Positions 40,212-50,524 of a stretch of 64,000 bases of DNA are shown here, one piece after another. The notes under the pieces are model-generated. The model was not told where the DNA came from. It ran no database searches and saw only the letters and a list, made by a program, of their open reading frames with translations. Origin of the DNA: Bartonella sp. AU55XJBT (GTDB lineage Bacteria > Pseudomonadota > Alphaproteobacteria > Rhizobiales > Rhizobiaceae); assembly GCF_028618525.1 (NCBI RefSeq), contig NZ_JAQITC010000003.1, positions 1-64,000 of the forward strand, written 5' to 3'. Every line of letters begins with the position of its first letter. Positions within the stretch are counted from its first letter, which is position 1. A program made the position numbers and the translations under genes.

Positions 40212-42104
40212 ATGGCAAAAGTAATTGGTATTGATTTGGGGACGACGAACTCTTGTGTGGCTGTTATGGATGGCAAAAACGCAAAAGTTATCGAAAACTC
40301 AGAAGGAGCGCGGACAACACCTTCCGTTGTTGCCTTTACGGATGGGGGAGAGCGGCTTGTTGGACAGCCTGCTAAACGTCAGGCGGTAACAAATCCTGAA
40401 GGGACAGTTTTTGCAGTGAAGCGTTTGATAGGGCGCCGTTTTGATGACCCTATGGTTGAAAAGGATAAAGCACTTGTGCCTTATAAAATCGTTAAAGGTG
40501 ACAATGGCGATGCATGGGTTGAAGAAGCAGGTAAGAAATATTCTCCATCGCAAATTTCAGCGATGATTTTGCAAAAGATGAAGGAAACAGCTGAATCTTA
40601 TCTTGGTGAAAAAGTTGAGCAAGCAGTTATTACTGTTCCTGCTTATTTTAATGATGCACAACGTCAAGCAACTAAAGATGCGGGTAAAATTGCTGGACTT
40701 GAAGTTTTACGGATTATTAATGAGCCGACTGCTGCTGCTTTAGCTTATGGTTTGGACAAAAAGGACGGCAAAACAATTGCTGTTTACGATCTTGGTGGTG
40801 GTACATTTGATATTTCAGTCCTTGAAATTGGAGATGGCGTTTTTGAAGTTAAATCAACCAATGGAGATACATTCTTAGGGGGTGAAGACTTTGACATGCG
40901 CTTGGTTGGCTATTTTGCCGATGAATTCAAAAAAGAGCAAGGAATTGATCTAAAGAATGATAAACTTGCTTTACAGCGCTTAAAAGAAGCGGCAGAAAAA
41001 GCAAAGATTGAGCTTTCTTCATCACAGCAAACAGAAATCAATTTGCCATTTATCACGGCAGATCAATCAGGTCCCAAGCACTTAACAATGAAGCTAACTC
41101 GGGCAAAATTTGAATCTCTCGTTGACGATTTAGTGCAGCGTACCATCGAGCCTTGTAAAGCTGCGTTGAAAGATGCTGGATTAAAGGCTGGTGAGATTGA
41201 CGAAGTTGTTTTAGTGGGCGGTATGACACGTATGCCTAAGATTCAGCAAGTTGTGCAGAACTTCTTTGGCAAGGATCCACACAAAGGTGTTAATCCTGAT
41301 GAAGTGGTTGCGATGGGTGCTGCCATCCAAGGGGGCGTTTTACAAGGCGATGTTAAGGACGTGTTGCTGCTAGATGTAACCCCTTTATCCTTGGGGATTG
41401 AAACATTGGGGGGTGTTTTCACACGTCTCATTGAGCGCAATACCACGATCCCGACGAAAAAATCGCAAGTTTTTTCAACAGCTGATGATAACCAGAGTGC
41501 TGTAACAATTCGTGTTTTCCAAGGTGAACGGGAAATGGCCAGTGATAATAAGTTATTGGCTCAATTTGATCTTGTTGGTATTCCCCCAGCACCGCGTGGT
41601 ATACCTCAAATTGAAGTTACTTTTGATATTGACGCGAATGGTATTGTTAATGTTTCGGCCAAAGATAAAGGAACTGGTAAAGAGCATCAAATTCGTATTC
41701 AGGCATCGGGTGGTTTAAGTGATGCTGATATTGAAAAAATGGTGCAGGATGCGGAAGAGCACGCAGCTGAGGATAAAAAACGCCGTGAAGGTGTTGAAGC
41801 CAGAAATCAAGCGGAAGCTCTTATTCATTCAACGGAAAAGTCACTCAATGAATATGGCGATAAAGTATCAGCTGAAGAAAAGGGACAGATTGAAACAGCA
41901 ATATCTGATTTGAAATCTGCGCTTGAAGGCAGTGATACGGAAGAAGTAACAACAAAGATGCAAAAATTAGCAGAAGTCAGTATGAAGCTTGGGCAGGCGA
42001 TGTATGAAGCGTCACAAACAGCGAGCACTGACACTGAAACAGAGACAAAGAATGATGATGTTGTCGATGCTGATTTTGAAGAAGTTAATGATAAGAAGAA
42101 ATAG
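40212..42104 (+). CDS. dnaK: Chaperone DnaK (Hsp70)
   Basis: The central ATP-driven chaperone, working with DnaJ and GrpE. The 630 residues have the ATPase start [15 protein letters not shown], the [15 protein letters not shown] and [13 protein letters not shown] motifs, [12 protein letters not shown], the linker [14 protein letters not shown], the substrate domain, and a charged tail ending [13 protein letters not shown] use the ATG at 40212, eight bases after GGAG; an ATG seven codons upstream is in frame but does not match the family. A terminator follows, so dnaJ probably also has its own promoter. Confidence 0.98.
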   Translation: MAKVIGIDLGTTNSCVAVMDGKNAKVIENSEGARTTPSVVAFTDGGERLVGQPAKRQAVTNPEGTVFAVKRLIGRRFDDPMVEKDKALVPYKIVKGDNGDAWVEEAGKKYSPSQISAMILQKMKETAESYLGEKVEQAVITVPAYFNDAQRQATKDAGKIAGLEVLRIINEPTAAALAYGLDKKDGKTIAVYDLGGGTFDISVLEIGDGVFEVKSTNGDTFLGGEDFDMRLVGYFADEFKKEQGIDLKNDKLALQRLKEAAEKAKIELSSSQQTEINLPFITADQSGPKHLTMKLTRAKFESLVDDLVQRTIEPCKAALKDAGLKAGEIDEVVLVGGMTRMPKIQQVVQNFFGKDPHKGVNPDEVVAMGAAIQGGVLQGDVKDVLLLDVTPLSLGIETLGGVFTRLIERNTTIPTKKSQVFSTADDNQSAVTIRVFQGEREMASDNKLLAQFDLVGIPPAPRGIPQIEVTFDIDANGIVNVSAKDKGTGKEHQIRIQASGGLSDADIEKMVQDAEEHAAEDKKRREGVEARNQAEALIHSTEKSLNEYGDKVSAEEKGQIETAISDLKSALEGSDTEEVTTKMQKLAEVSMKLGQAMYEASQTASTDTETETKNDDVVDADFEEVNDKKK

Positions 42105-42131
42105 TGTCAGCATATGTGTTGATTAATTTAT

Positions 42132-42170
42132 AAACCCGGCCTTTGAAATATAAGGCTGGGCTTTATTATT
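42132..42170 (+). terminator. Terminator downstream of dnaK
   Basis: CCCGGCCTT (42135-42143) pairs with AAGGCTGGG (42152-42160, one G-U), followed by CTTTATTATTT. It lies between dnaK and dnaJ, so it would separate or attenuate them. Confidence 0.75.
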
Positions 42171-42262
42171 TGAGATAAGTTGCAAGTTTGTTGCTAAAAA
42201 TATAAATTAAAAGCGATATTATCCATAAAGATGGATGATAGAAAAACTATCAGGAATACATG

Positions 42263-43405
42263 ATGAAGGTTGACTATTATGAAATTCTTGGCGTAACTCG
42301 TGAATGTGATGATAAAAAATTGAAATCTGCTTTTCGTAAGTTGGCAATGCAATATCATCCTGATCGCAACGCCGGGGATAAAGAGGCAGAGCGAAAATTC
42401 AAAGAAATTGGCGAAGCCTATGAAGTTCTTAAAGATCCCCAAAAGCGTGCTGCTTATGACCGATTTGGTCATGCGGCTTTTGAAAATAGCGGTGGTCAAG
42501 GGGGAGGCAATCCTTTTAGCGGTTTTGCTGCCGGTAGTGGATTTGCTGATATTTTTGAGGATTTTTTTGGTGAGATGATGGGAAGTGCACACCGTAAGCG
42601 TGGTGATGGTCGCGAGCGTGGTGCAGATCTGAGTTATAATATGGAAGTGACTTTAGAAGAGGCATTTTCAGGAAAAACTGCAGAAATTAATATTCCTAGT
42701 TCCGTTACGTGCGATGTTTGTGAAGGTTCAGGAGCGAGAAAGGGCTCTAGTCCGCAAGTTTGTGGGACATGTCATGGATCTGGTCGAGTGCGTGCTGCAC
42801 AAGGCTTCTTTTCTATTGAGCGAACATGTCCTTCATGTCATGGACGTGGTGAAACGATTACGGATCCATGCCCCAAATGTCAGGGGACACGACGCGTAGA
42901 GAAAAAACGTTCATTAAGCGTGAATGTTCCAGCTGGTATTGAAGATGGAACACGTATTCGTCTTTCTGGTGAGGGTGATGCTGGTATTCGTGGCGGTCCC
43001 AATGGTGATCTTTATATTTTTCTTTCCGTTAAACCGCATGAATTTTTTCAGAGAGAAGGAGCAGATCTTCACTGTCGCGTTCCTATTTCGATGGTAACAG
43101 CGGCTTTAGGAGGAGAGTTTGAAGTTTCTGACCTTGATGGTGTTAAAGCACGTGTTAAGATCCCAGAAGGGACACAAAATGGACGTCAATTCCGCCTTAA
43201 AGGCAAAGGCATGCCCATGTTGCGTCGTCAGCAAGCAAGGGGTGACCTTTATATCCATATCACGATTGAGACACCGCAGAAACTTACGCAAGAACAACGT
43301 GAACTATTGCAAAAATTTGAAAAGCTTTCCAATCATGAGAATTCACCACAATCACATGGTTTTTTTTCACGGATGAAAGAATTTTTTGAAAATATTTCTG
43401 GTTAA
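42263..43405 (+). CDS. dnaJ: Chaperone DnaJ (Hsp40)
   Basis: DnaJ delivers clients to DnaK and stimulates its ATPase. The 380 residues have the J domain with HPDRN (about 33-37), a Gly/Phe region (74-100), four zinc repeats and the C-terminal peptide-binding domains. Zinc repeats are [24 protein letters not shown] and CPKCQGTR; the last lacks the final Gly of CxxCxGxG but keeps both cysteines. Of two adjacent ATGs I prefer 42263, six bases after AGGAA. Confidence 0.96.
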   Translation: MKVDYYEILGVTRECDDKKLKSAFRKLAMQYHPDRNAGDKEAERKFKEIGEAYEVLKDPQKRAAYDRFGHAAFENSGGQGGGNPFSGFAAGSGFADIFEDFFGEMMGSAHRKRGDGRERGADLSYNMEVTLEEAFSGKTAEINIPSSVTCDVCEGSGARKGSSPQVCGTCHGSGRVRAAQGFFSIERTCPSCHGRGETITDPCPKCQGTRRVEKKRSLSVNVPAGIEDGTRIRLSGEGDAGIRGGPNGDLYIFLSVKPHEFFQREGADLHCRVPISMVTAALGGEFEVSDLDGVKARVKIPEGTQNGRQFRLKGKGMPMLRRQQARGDLYIHITIETPQKLTQEQRELLQKFEKLSNHENSPQSHGFFSRMKEFFENISG

Positions 43406-43685
43406 AATAGGTGAATGTTTTCAGAGTAAATGAGAAAACATTTTAGGAAGGTTATTTTCATTAAACTTTCGATTGTCTTATCATCTTTGAGAAGCATTCT
43501 TTTGGTTTGAAAAGAAAAAAGAGAAACAATTAATTTAAGTGTAAGCTCCTGCTGCGCAGAGTTTTTTACATTTTATGGATAAGTCTTTCTTTTGAATGTC
43601 TATAACATTTTAAAAAGGGCTTATCCATAGAAGGATGCATTGAATGACTGAAATATTTCCAGTGTTAACGGCATTTATCTTTTTG

Positions 43686-43960
43686 TGCCATAAAAAATCA
43701 TCATTTCAGGGGGTAATACAAGCTATGTAAGCCTCTTGTGCACATGAAGTGTTTTTTTAGAAGTGGGAGGTTATGAGGCTTGTTCGTAGAGTCTTATGTG
43801 AATAAATCACATGAGCGACTATCAGGTGGAACCAATCCAGTAAGAATCCAGATTTTTTTACAGGCAAAACCTCTTAAGAACCTTTTTCTTTAAAGGAAAG
43901 GTCCCAAATTTTGTGTTTATCTTTCTTGTCTGTGATTTTTTACTCAAAACTCTTTTTAAA
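43686..43960 (+). repeat. Dispersed repeat family 2, copy Q
   Basis: Begins near TGTGCCATAAAAAATCATCA and contains TTGTTCGTAGAGTCTTATGT, AATAAATCACATGAGCGACT and CAGTAAGAATCCAGATT. Each of these has a counterpart in order in copy R. Confidence 0.55.
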
Positions 43961-44122
43961 AGCTCCATAATAAGAAATTTTAAAATGGCAAAATCTTATC
44001 AAGTAAGGCTAAAAAAGCTGTTAGGCAATCTATCTTATTTCGAATAATGTAATTTCTCATGATTGATTTTATAGGTTCTATTTTAGATAAGATATAAATA
44101 AAGCAATTGAGCGATTTCTATG

Positions 44123-44217
44123 TCGGTAATTTATTGATTTTATTATTATAAGAAAATTTTAATTTTATCTTATAAAATCAATGCTTGTATATACTTCTAT
44201 TCATTGTTAATTACCGA
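44123..44217. repeat. Nested palindrome upstream of argB
   Basis: Four concentric arm pairs: TCGGTAATT (44123-44131) with AATTACCGA (44209-44217); ATTGATTTTA (44133-44142) with TAAAATCAAT (44173-44182); TTATAAG (44146-44152) with CTTATAA (44169-44175); AAAATT (44153-44158) with AATTTT (44161-44166). It ends about 300 bases before argB. Confidence 0.6.
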
Positions 44218-44513
44218 TAAGGGTAAACTCGTGAGTTGAATGTACAGCGTAGCTTAAAAGTTTTGCTTTTCAACTTTATACATAAGATCATAAAATAGTG
44301 GCGTTTTTTTTGCGCTTATTTTGTTTAATTTTTTGCTATTAATTTTATTTGAGGAAGTTGTTTTCTTGTTTCATCTCGTTATTACTTTTTCGTAATTTAC
44401 AGGGAAATTGATGATTTTCAGGGGGAAAGATAGAATAAAGCTTTGTTTTATTGTTTTCATTTTTCCTAAATTCTACTTAAGAGAGGGTAAAAAATGATGA
44501 GGAGGCTCTATTA

Positions 44514-45419
44514 ATGGATGATGCTAAAAACGGGGCTGTAGATGTTTTGGAAAAACAAGCAGCATTTTTATCGTCTGCTTTACCTTATATGCAAAAATAC
44601 GAAAATGAAACGGTTGTAGTAAAATATGGCGGTCATGCTATGGGTGATCCTGCTTTGGGACGAGCATTTGCGCGTGATATTGCTCTATTAAAGCAATCGG
44701 GGATTAATCCTGTTGTAGTTCATGGTGGAGGGCCTCAGATTGCTGAAATTTTAATGAAAATGGGGATTGAATCACGATTTGAAAACGGTTTACGGGTAAC
44801 CGATGAGCGGATCGTTGAAGTGGTTGAAATGGTTTTAGCGGGTTCCATCAATAAGGAAATTGTTGCTCTCATCAATGCTGAGGGTGAATGGGCAATAGGG
44901 CTGTGCGGTAAGGATGGCAATATGGTTTTTGCCGAAAAGGCTTATAGAACTGTCATTGATCCTGATTCGCATATTGAACGTGTTTTAGATTTGGGTTTTG
45001 TTGGTGAGCCTGTTGAAGTGGATCGTACATTGCTGGATCTTTTAGCATGTTCTGAAATGATACCAGTTCTTGCTCCTGTGGCTCCAGGTCGGGATGGTAA
45101 AACCTATAATATTAATGCTGATATTTTTGCTGGAGCTATTGCTGGTGCATTAGAGGCAAAACGTCTTTTATTCCTCACGGATGTTCCTGGTGTTTTGGAT
45201 AAACAGGGCAAACTTTTAAAAGAATTGACGGTTTCTGAAGCTGAGAAACTTATCAAAAATGGAACAATTTCAGGAGGCATGATTCCAAAAGTAGAAACTT
45301 GTGTGAAAGCCCTTCAAAATGGTGTGGAAGGTGTTGTCATTTTAAATGGAAAAACCCCTCATTCTGTTTTACTAGAGCTGTTTACCGAACAGGGAGTTGG
45401 AACGCTTATTGTTTCATAA
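44514..45419 (+). CDS. argB: Acetylglutamate kinase
   Basis: ArgB phosphorylates N-acetylglutamate in arginine/ornithine synthesis. The 301 residues show the N-terminal [32 protein letters not shown], the [15 protein letters not shown] segment, [10 protein letters not shown] and [11 protein letters not shown], all family hallmarks. A GGAGG site precedes the ATG. It is followed after 32 bases by the EamA transporter gene. Confidence 0.97.
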   Translation: MDDAKNGAVDVLEKQAAFLSSALPYMQKYENETVVVKYGGHAMGDPALGRAFARDIALLKQSGINPVVVHGGGPQIAEILMKMGIESRFENGLRVTDERIVEVVEMVLAGSINKEIVALINAEGEWAIGLCGKDGNMVFAEKAYRTVIDPDSHIERVLDLGFVGEPVEVDRTLLDLLACSEMIPVLAPVAPGRDGKTYNINADIFAGAIAGALEAKRLLFLTDVPGVLDKQGKLLKELTVSEAEKLIKNGTISGGMIPKVETCVKALQNGVEGVVILNGKTPHSVLLELFTEQGVGTLIVS

Positions 45420-45451
45420 ATTGTGCGGAAAATTGGAGAAGAAGGCCTTTC

Positions 45452-46366
45452 ATGACGAATATAAAACAGTTTAAATATCCTTTATTAAGTAAACCAGAAT
45501 TGGCAATATTTGCTGCAACAATATTGTGGGGGATTACATTTTTAGTCATTCACATTGCGGTACGCTATAGCGGTCCTCTGTTTTTTGTTGGATTTCGTTT
45601 TATTGTTGCATCTCTCATATGTGGAGCAATTTTTTGGCGCTCTATAAAAGGTATAACTGTTTATGAAGTTTTCGCTGGGATGGCAATTGGTTTATCCATG
45701 TTTTTTGGTTATGCTTTTCAAGCAGCTGGACTTCAAACGATTATTAGTAGTCAGTCGGCTTTTATCACAGCGCTTTATGTTCCGATGGTTCCAATCTTGC
45801 AATGGATTGTTTTTAAAAAACCTCCCCGTTTTGCCTGTTGGGTTGGTATTATTTTCGCTTTTATTGGGCTTGTCCTTGTTTCAGGACAAAAGCCGGGAAG
45901 TTTTGATTTTTCAAAAGGTGAAATTTTGACTTTGTTGGGCGCTTTAGCGATTGCTGGAGAAGTCATACTCATCGGAATTTTTGCCAACAAGGTTGATAGT
46001 CGGCGTGTGACCATTATTCAGTTATTCTTTAGTGGTTTTTTTTCATTTGCTTGTATGCCTTTGATGGGTGAAAGCATTCCTGCATTTTCGTGGGTATGGT
46101 TTAGTGTTGGTATGGGATTGGCATTAATGAGTGCTATTATTCAATTGGCTATGAATTGGGCACAAAAGTCTATTTCCCCTACGCGTGCGACACTCATTTA
46201 TGCAGGTGAACCGGTATGGGCTGGTATTGTTGGGCGTTTGGCTGGAGAGCATTTATCTCCTTTAGCTTTATTAGGCGGCTTACTGATTTTGATTGGGATC
46301 ATTGTGGCTGAATTACAACCTTCACAATGGCGTAAAAAAAATAAAGCAATTGAAAAAATTGATTAG
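45452..46366 (+). CDS. EamA/DMT-superfamily transporter
   Basis: A 304-residue inner-membrane protein with about ten hydrophobic helices in two EamA repeats. The second repeat carries the typical AGEPVWAGIVGRLAGE near residue 250. Substrates in this family are metabolites or amino acids, and none can be assigned. I start at the ATG at 45452 behind GGAGAAGAAGG; the open frame extends back into argB, but that part is a shadow. It is probably co-transcribed with argB, which hints at, but does not prove, a metabolite-export role. Confidence 0.88.
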   Translation: MTNIKQFKYPLLSKPELAIFAATILWGITFLVIHIAVRYSGPLFFVGFRFIVASLICGAIFWRSIKGITVYEVFAGMAIGLSMFFGYAFQAAGLQTIISSQSAFITALYVPMVPILQWIVFKKPPRFACWVGIIFAFIGLVLVSGQKPGSFDFSKGEILTLLGALAIAGEVILIGIFANKVDSRRVTIIQLFFSGFFSFACMPLMGESIPAFSWVWFSVGMGLALMSAIIQLAMNWAQKSISPTRATLIYAGEPVWAGIVGRLAGEHLSPLALLGGLLILIGIIVAELQPSQWRKKNKAIEKID

Positions 46367-46420
46367 CGATGCACCTTTTCTATCATGATTTTATTGCATG
46401 CGTTTTTTGCTTGCAGCGTT

Positions 46421-46470
46421 TTCATTTAAATTGCAAAACAATAATTAATTCATTATAAATCAATGTATTA
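46421..46470 (+). repeat. Dispersed repeat family 1, partial copy I
   Basis: Only the last ~50 bases of the element are recognisable: TCATTTAAATTGCAAAACAA and CATTATAAATCAATGTATTA. It is the one member whose polarity does not fit the pattern of the others. Confidence 0.5.
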
Positions 46471-46726
46471 TCCAATTGATCGAAGAGAGTTGATGTTTTT
46501 ATCTTTAATGGAGGAAGAAAGGAGTTGTACAAAAAATACATAAAAACTCTATACAATAGAGCTTATTTCTACAGTTTTAAACGTTAAAAAGAAGACGATC
46601 CCTTTCAACACACACTTATTTTATATAAGATTGCTAAAAAGGCAAATTATTGCATACAAATAAAAAGCATTTCTCGCAAATTTTATCGAAAGTTTAAGTG
46701 ATATACGCGTTCACCCGATGTTCATG

Positions 46727-46921
46727 CAACATATTGATTTATAATGATAATATAACATTATTCATATTGAGTTAGAACTCTGAAGACTGTTAAAATTTTC
46801 TCATTTCAAATGTTTTTCATATTAAATTAATCCAAATCATTTGCTTACATGTCATAAACGGGAACCATGTGGTTAAAATTGCATAAAAACGGCATGCCTT
46901 CTATAAATTCTTTCAAATATT
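46727..46921 (-). repeat. Dispersed repeat family 1, copy G
   Basis: Reverse copy beginning ACATATTGATTTATAATG. On its complement it reads ATTTGAAAGAATTTATAG, GGCATGCCGTTTTTATG, AAACATTTGAAATGAGAAAA and ends CATTATAAATCAATA. It spans almost the full family length. Confidence 0.65.
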
Positions 46922-47184
46922 AAGGACTATCGCAACATTGGAGGTTGGCAAAGTGTGTGATGGAACACATACCGGCTTATCCAGCCGATGAGTCATCAAA
47001 CAAGGTGCAAAAAGATCATTTTAGGTCCCTTTGGTATTTAATTTAGTAGATAAAAGCCTTATTTTTTAGGTTATGAGAAGTTCATGTTTTGAGAAGCTCT
47101 TTTGGTTAATATTCTTTTGAAAGGTTCTAGATAAGACATAATTGGTCTTTGCGTTTTGTATTATTCTTTGCTAAATCGCCTTAT

Positions 47185-48990
47185 ATGACAATAGATCGTA
47201 ATTATATTCGTAATTTTTCCATCGTGGCGCATATTGATCACGGCAAGTCCACTTTAGCGGATCGTTTGATTCAAATAACAGGGGGGCTTGACACACGTGA
47301 GATGAAAGAACAAGTGCTTGATTCCATGGATATTGAGCGTGAACGTGGGATTACCATTAAGGCACAAACGGTACGTTTGCACTATAAAGCAAAGAATGGT
47401 GAAACCTATATTTTAAATCTTATGGATACACCAGGTCATGTGGATTTTGCTTATGAAGTTTCGCGGTCACTGGCAGCGTGTGAAGGTTCTCTGTTGGTGG
47501 TAGATGCGAGTCAAGGGGTGGAGGCACAGACATTAGCAAATGTTTATCAAGCTATTGATAATTCGCATGAATTGGTTGTTGTACTCAATAAAGTTGATCT
47601 TCCAGCAGCAGAACCTGAGCGTGTTAAAGAACAAATTGAAGATGTGATAGGTATTGATACATCTCAAGCGGTAGAAATATCAGCAAAAACAGGTTTGGGT
47701 GTTCCTGATGTTTTGGAGGCAATTGTTACACAATTACCACCTCCACGTACAGGCGATGGTGCAAATCCCTTGAAAGCAATGTTGGTTGATAGCTGGTATG
47801 ATGCATATCTTGGTGTAATCGTTTTGGTACGAGTCATTGATGGAGTGTTAAAAAAAGGCCAAACCATTCGTATGATGGGGACAGGGGCAAAATATCCTGT
47901 TGAGCGCGTTGGGGTTTTTACACCTAAAATGGTGCAGATTGATGAATTAGGCCCAGGCGAGATTGGCTTTATCACTGCTTCTATCAAAGAGGTAGCCGAT
48001 ACACGGGTTGGCGATACGATTACTGAAGAGCGTCGTCCCTGTGAAAATGCTTTGCCAGGTTTTAAGCCTGCGCAACCCGTTGTCTTTTGTGGACTTTTTC
48101 CAATTGATGCTGCCGATTTTGATGATTTGCGTGCAGCCATGGGAAAATTACGCTTAAATGATGCGAGTTTTTCTTTTGAAATGGAAACATCTGCAGCTTT
48201 GGGGTTTGGTTTTCGGTGTGGTTTTTTGGGACTTCTTCATCTTGAAATTATTCAAGAGCGATTAGAGCGTGAGTTTAATTTGGATTTAATCGCGACGGCA
48301 CCTTCAGTTGTTTATCGCATGAATATGAATGATGGTTCTGTTAAAGAGTTGCACAATCCAGCGGATATGCCTGATGTGGTTAAAATTTCTTCTATCGAAG
48401 AACCGTGGATCCGAGCGACAATCATGACTCCTGATAGTTATCTTGGGTCAATTTTAGAGCTGTGCCAAGAGCGGCGTGGAATACAGGTTGGTTTATCCTA
48501 TGTTGGAACGCGTGCTATGGTGACGTATGATTTACCACTCAATGAAGTGGTTTTTGATTTTTATGATCGCCTAAAATCAATCTCAAAGGGGTATGCTTCT
48601 TTTGATTATCAGATGACGGATTATGCAGAGGGGGATTTAGTTAAAATGTCTATCTTGGTGAATGGAGAGTCTATAGATGCATTGTCGATGCTTGTGCACC
48701 GCACGATTGCAGAAAAGCGCGGGCGTTCCATGTGTGAAAAACTGAAAGATCTTATTCCCCAGCATATGTTTCAGATTCCAATTCAAGCAGCTATTGGTGG
48801 TAAAGTTATAGCGCGCGAAACGATTCGTGCTTTGCGTAAAGATGTAACAGCGAAATGTTACGGAGGCGATGTAACGCGTAAGCGCAAACTTTTGGAAAAG
48901 CAAAAAGAAGGTAAAAAGCGGATGCGCCAATTTGGAAAGGTAGAAATTCCTCAGTCGGCCTTTATTCAAGCGCTTAAAATGAATAAATGA
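47185..48990 (+). CDS. lepA: Elongation factor 4 (LepA)
   Basis: A ribosome-dependent GTPase that aids translation under stress and ribosome biogenesis. The 601 residues show G1 AHIDHGKST, the switch [11 protein letters not shown]3 DTPGHVDF, G4 NKVD, G5 SAKTG, and the LepA-specific C-terminal domain ([20 protein letters not shown]). I begin at [13 protein letters not shown] (47185), the family start; the frame is open 12 codons further upstream without support. Confidence 0.97.
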   Translation: MTIDRNYIRNFSIVAHIDHGKSTLADRLIQITGGLDTREMKEQVLDSMDIERERGITIKAQTVRLHYKAKNGETYILNLMDTPGHVDFAYEVSRSLAACEGSLLVVDASQGVEAQTLANVYQAIDNSHELVVVLNKVDLPAAEPERVKEQIEDVIGIDTSQAVEISAKTGLGVPDVLEAIVTQLPPPRTGDGANPLKAMLVDSWYDAYLGVIVLVRVIDGVLKKGQTIRMMGTGAKYPVERVGVFTPKMVQIDELGPGEIGFITASIKEVADTRVGDTITEERRPCENALPGFKPAQPVVFCGLFPIDAADFDDLRAAMGKLRLNDASFSFEMETSAALGFGFRCGFLGLLHLEIIQERLEREFNLDLIATAPSVVYRMNMNDGSVKELHNPADMPDVVKISSIEEPWIRATIMTPDSYLGSILELCQERRGIQVGLSYVGTRAMVTYDLPLNEVVFDFYDRLKSISKGYASFDYQMTDYAEGDLVKMSILVNGESIDALSMLVHRTIAEKRGRSMCEKLKDLIPQHMFQIPIQAAIGGKVIARETIRALRKDVTAKCYGGDVTRKRKLLEKQKEGKKRMRQFGKVEIPQSAFIQALKMNK

Positions 48991-49143
48991 TGAAAAAAGA
49001 AACATTTTCTCTCATTGATCGCGCTCTTGCTTTTGTCGATGAGTTCAGTTTTTTAAGAACACTTTTAAATGGAGATTGTAAAGTGTTTCACACTTTTGTG
49101 TCTTGCGTGATAGTGTCATGTTTCTCACGTAAAACAGAATATT

Positions 49144-49332
49144 TTAAACAAAATACATTTGTGTTGCACGTTTACGTTCTTGTTTTAAAGAATCATCTCT
49201 CACTGTATCAAACTCCGTTTTATAATGGGGACCGTGAAAGGTATAATGCAAAATCGATTGTGAATGATATAAAACCCACCATTTGGCATCACTTTCTTTC
49301 CGCCTCATAAAGACACAAGGTTCACCCATCAT
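49144..49332 (-). CDS. Possible small hypothetical protein
   Basis: 62 codons with coding-like composition, including KWWVLYHSQSILHYTFHGPH and DSLKQERKRATQ. It is hydrophilic, Trp/His/Tyr-rich, with a charged C-terminal helix. It lies downstream of dapD on the same strand, separated from it by repeat copy F. The ribosome site is weak (GGA). I do not recognise a family. A second Met at residue 9 could be the start. Confidence 0.35.
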   Translation of the reverse strand: MMGEPCVFMRRKESDAKWWVLYHSQSILHYTFHGPHYKTEFDTVRDDSLKQERKRATQMYFV

Positions 49333-49367
49333 ACTTTTTTCCAGTGCAAAATGTTATGATAATCCTT

Positions 49368-49563
49368 GGCACTTGAGAGAATTCATTAAAGGCATTTTTG
49401 CTTTTTTCTTAAAGTATTTTTTCCCCTACACTAACGGCATTTGTAACGTGCAAGGAAATGAGAATGACTAGATTCATCATGAAAGGATTTAAAATAAGAG
49501 AATCCTTGTATTTTATAGTGTTATTCAAGTTGAAAAACAATGAATGATCATTATAAATTAACA
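49368..49563 (+). repeat. Dispersed repeat family 1, copy F
   Basis: Includes GGCACTTGAGAGAATTCATT, AACGTGCAAGGAAATGAGAA, TAGATTCATCATGAAAGG, AAATAAGAGAATCCTTG and the end TCATTATAAATTAACA. It stops seven bases from the dapD stop codon. Confidence 0.65.
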
Positions 49564-49569
49564 GTGTGT

Positions 49570-50418
49570 CTAATCACGTAAAAGCTCATTAATGGATGTT
49601 TTCTCTCGTGTTTTTTGATCAACCCGTTTTACGATAACAGCACAATAAAGATTTGGGCCTGCTTCACCATTTGGGAGTGGTTTTCCAGGGAGAGATCCTG
49701 GAACAACAACCGAATAGGCTGGTACTTCACCGATAAAAATTTCCCCTGTTGTACGATCAATAATCTTTGTAGACTTCCCAATAAAGACTCCCATTCCTAA
49801 AACAGTCCCTTCACGAATAATACAGCCTTCAACAATTTCAGAGCGTGCACCAATAAAGCAATGATCTTCAATGATTGTTGGATTTGCTTGCAGAGGTTCC
49901 AAAACACCTCCAATCCCAACACCACCAGAAAGATGAACATGTTTACCAATTTGTGCACAAGAACCAACGGTTGTCCATGTATCAATCATTGTTCCTTCAT
50001 CAATAAAGGCACCAAGATTAACAAAGGATGGCATGAGTATGACGTTTGGTGCAACATAGGCAGAATGGCGTACAATCGCTCCAGGAACAGAACGAAACCC
50101 CGCTTTTTGAAAATCATCTTCTTTCCAACCAGAAAATTTTGAGGGAACTTTATCCCACCAATGTGTTCCATTGATTCCACCAGCAATAATTTGCATGGTA
50201 TTGAGGCGAAAAGAGAGCAGAACAGCTTTTTTCAACCATTGATGAACATGCCATTGTCCATTTTTTTGCCGTTCTGCAACACGGATTTCACCTTTATCAA
50301 GAAGGTTCAATGTGTGTTCGACACTCTCACGAATTTCACCTTTTGTGGTAGTATTAATAGAATCGCGATCATCAAATGCTTTTTCGATAATGATTTCAAG
50401 TTGTGTGAGATGGGTCAT
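49570..50418 (-). CDS. dapD: Tetrahydrodipicolinate N-succinyltransferase
   Basis: DapD succinylates tetrahydrodipicolinate in the succinylase route to diaminopimelate and lysine; dapE in this window acts later in the same route. The 282 residues contain an N-terminal helical domain and a left-handed beta-helix of hexapeptide repeats ([41 protein letters not shown]). I start at MTHLTQ (50418), eight bases after GGAA; an in-frame start seven codons upstream is unlikely. Confidence 0.96.
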   Translation of the reverse strand: MTHLTQLEIIIEKAFDDRDSINTTTKGEIRESVEHTLNLLDKGEIRVAERQKNGQWHVHQWLKKAVLLSFRLNTMQIIAGGINGTHWWDKVPSKFSGWKEDDFQKAGFRSVPGAIVRHSAYVAPNVILMPSFVNLGAFIDEGTMIDTWTTVGSCAQIGKHVHLSGGVGIGGVLEPLQANPTIIEDHCFIGARSEIVEGCIIREGTVLGMGVFIGKSTKIIDRTTGEIFIGEVPAYSVVVPGSLPGKPLPNGEAGPNLYCAVIVKRVDQKTREKTSINELLRD

Positions 50419-50524
50419 GACGAAAGTTCCGTTAAACAAGTTGAAAGCTTCAAGATTTATTCTCTATGACCTACGCGAAGAAATGTTTTCAGTCAATAAA
50501 ACGATGAGAAAGTAGGACAGGTGC

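Larger units (their letters stand above)
43406..44513. other. 1.1-kb spacer between dnaJ and argB
   Basis: Gene-free. It holds family-2 repeat copy Q (43686-43960) and a large nested palindrome (44123-44217). The argB promoter must lie in its right part. Confidence 0.6.
46367..47184. other. Spacer between the EamA transporter gene and lepA
   Basis: 818 gene-free bases. It contains a partial forward family-1 end (46421-46470) and a reverse full-length family-1 copy (46727-46921), which together form an inverted pair about 280 bases apart. Confidence 0.55.
48991..49569. other. Convergent spacer between lepA and dapD
   Basis: 579 bases holding a possible 62-codon minus-strand ORF (49144-49332) and family-1 repeat copy F (49368-49563), which touches the dapD stop. 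Confidence 0.55.

Noticed and set aside
42263..43405. DnaJ fourth zinc repeat as a defect
   Set aside because: The last Gly of CxxCxGxG is Arg, but both cysteines are present, so zinc binding should be intact.
47664..48140. A 158-codon minus-strand frame in lepA
   Set aside because: Antisense shadow; lepA is complete and conserved here.
48987..49310. A 107-codon plus-strand frame directly after lepA
   Set aside because: Cys/Phe-rich composition with no family resemblance, and it runs antisense to a more protein-like small frame.
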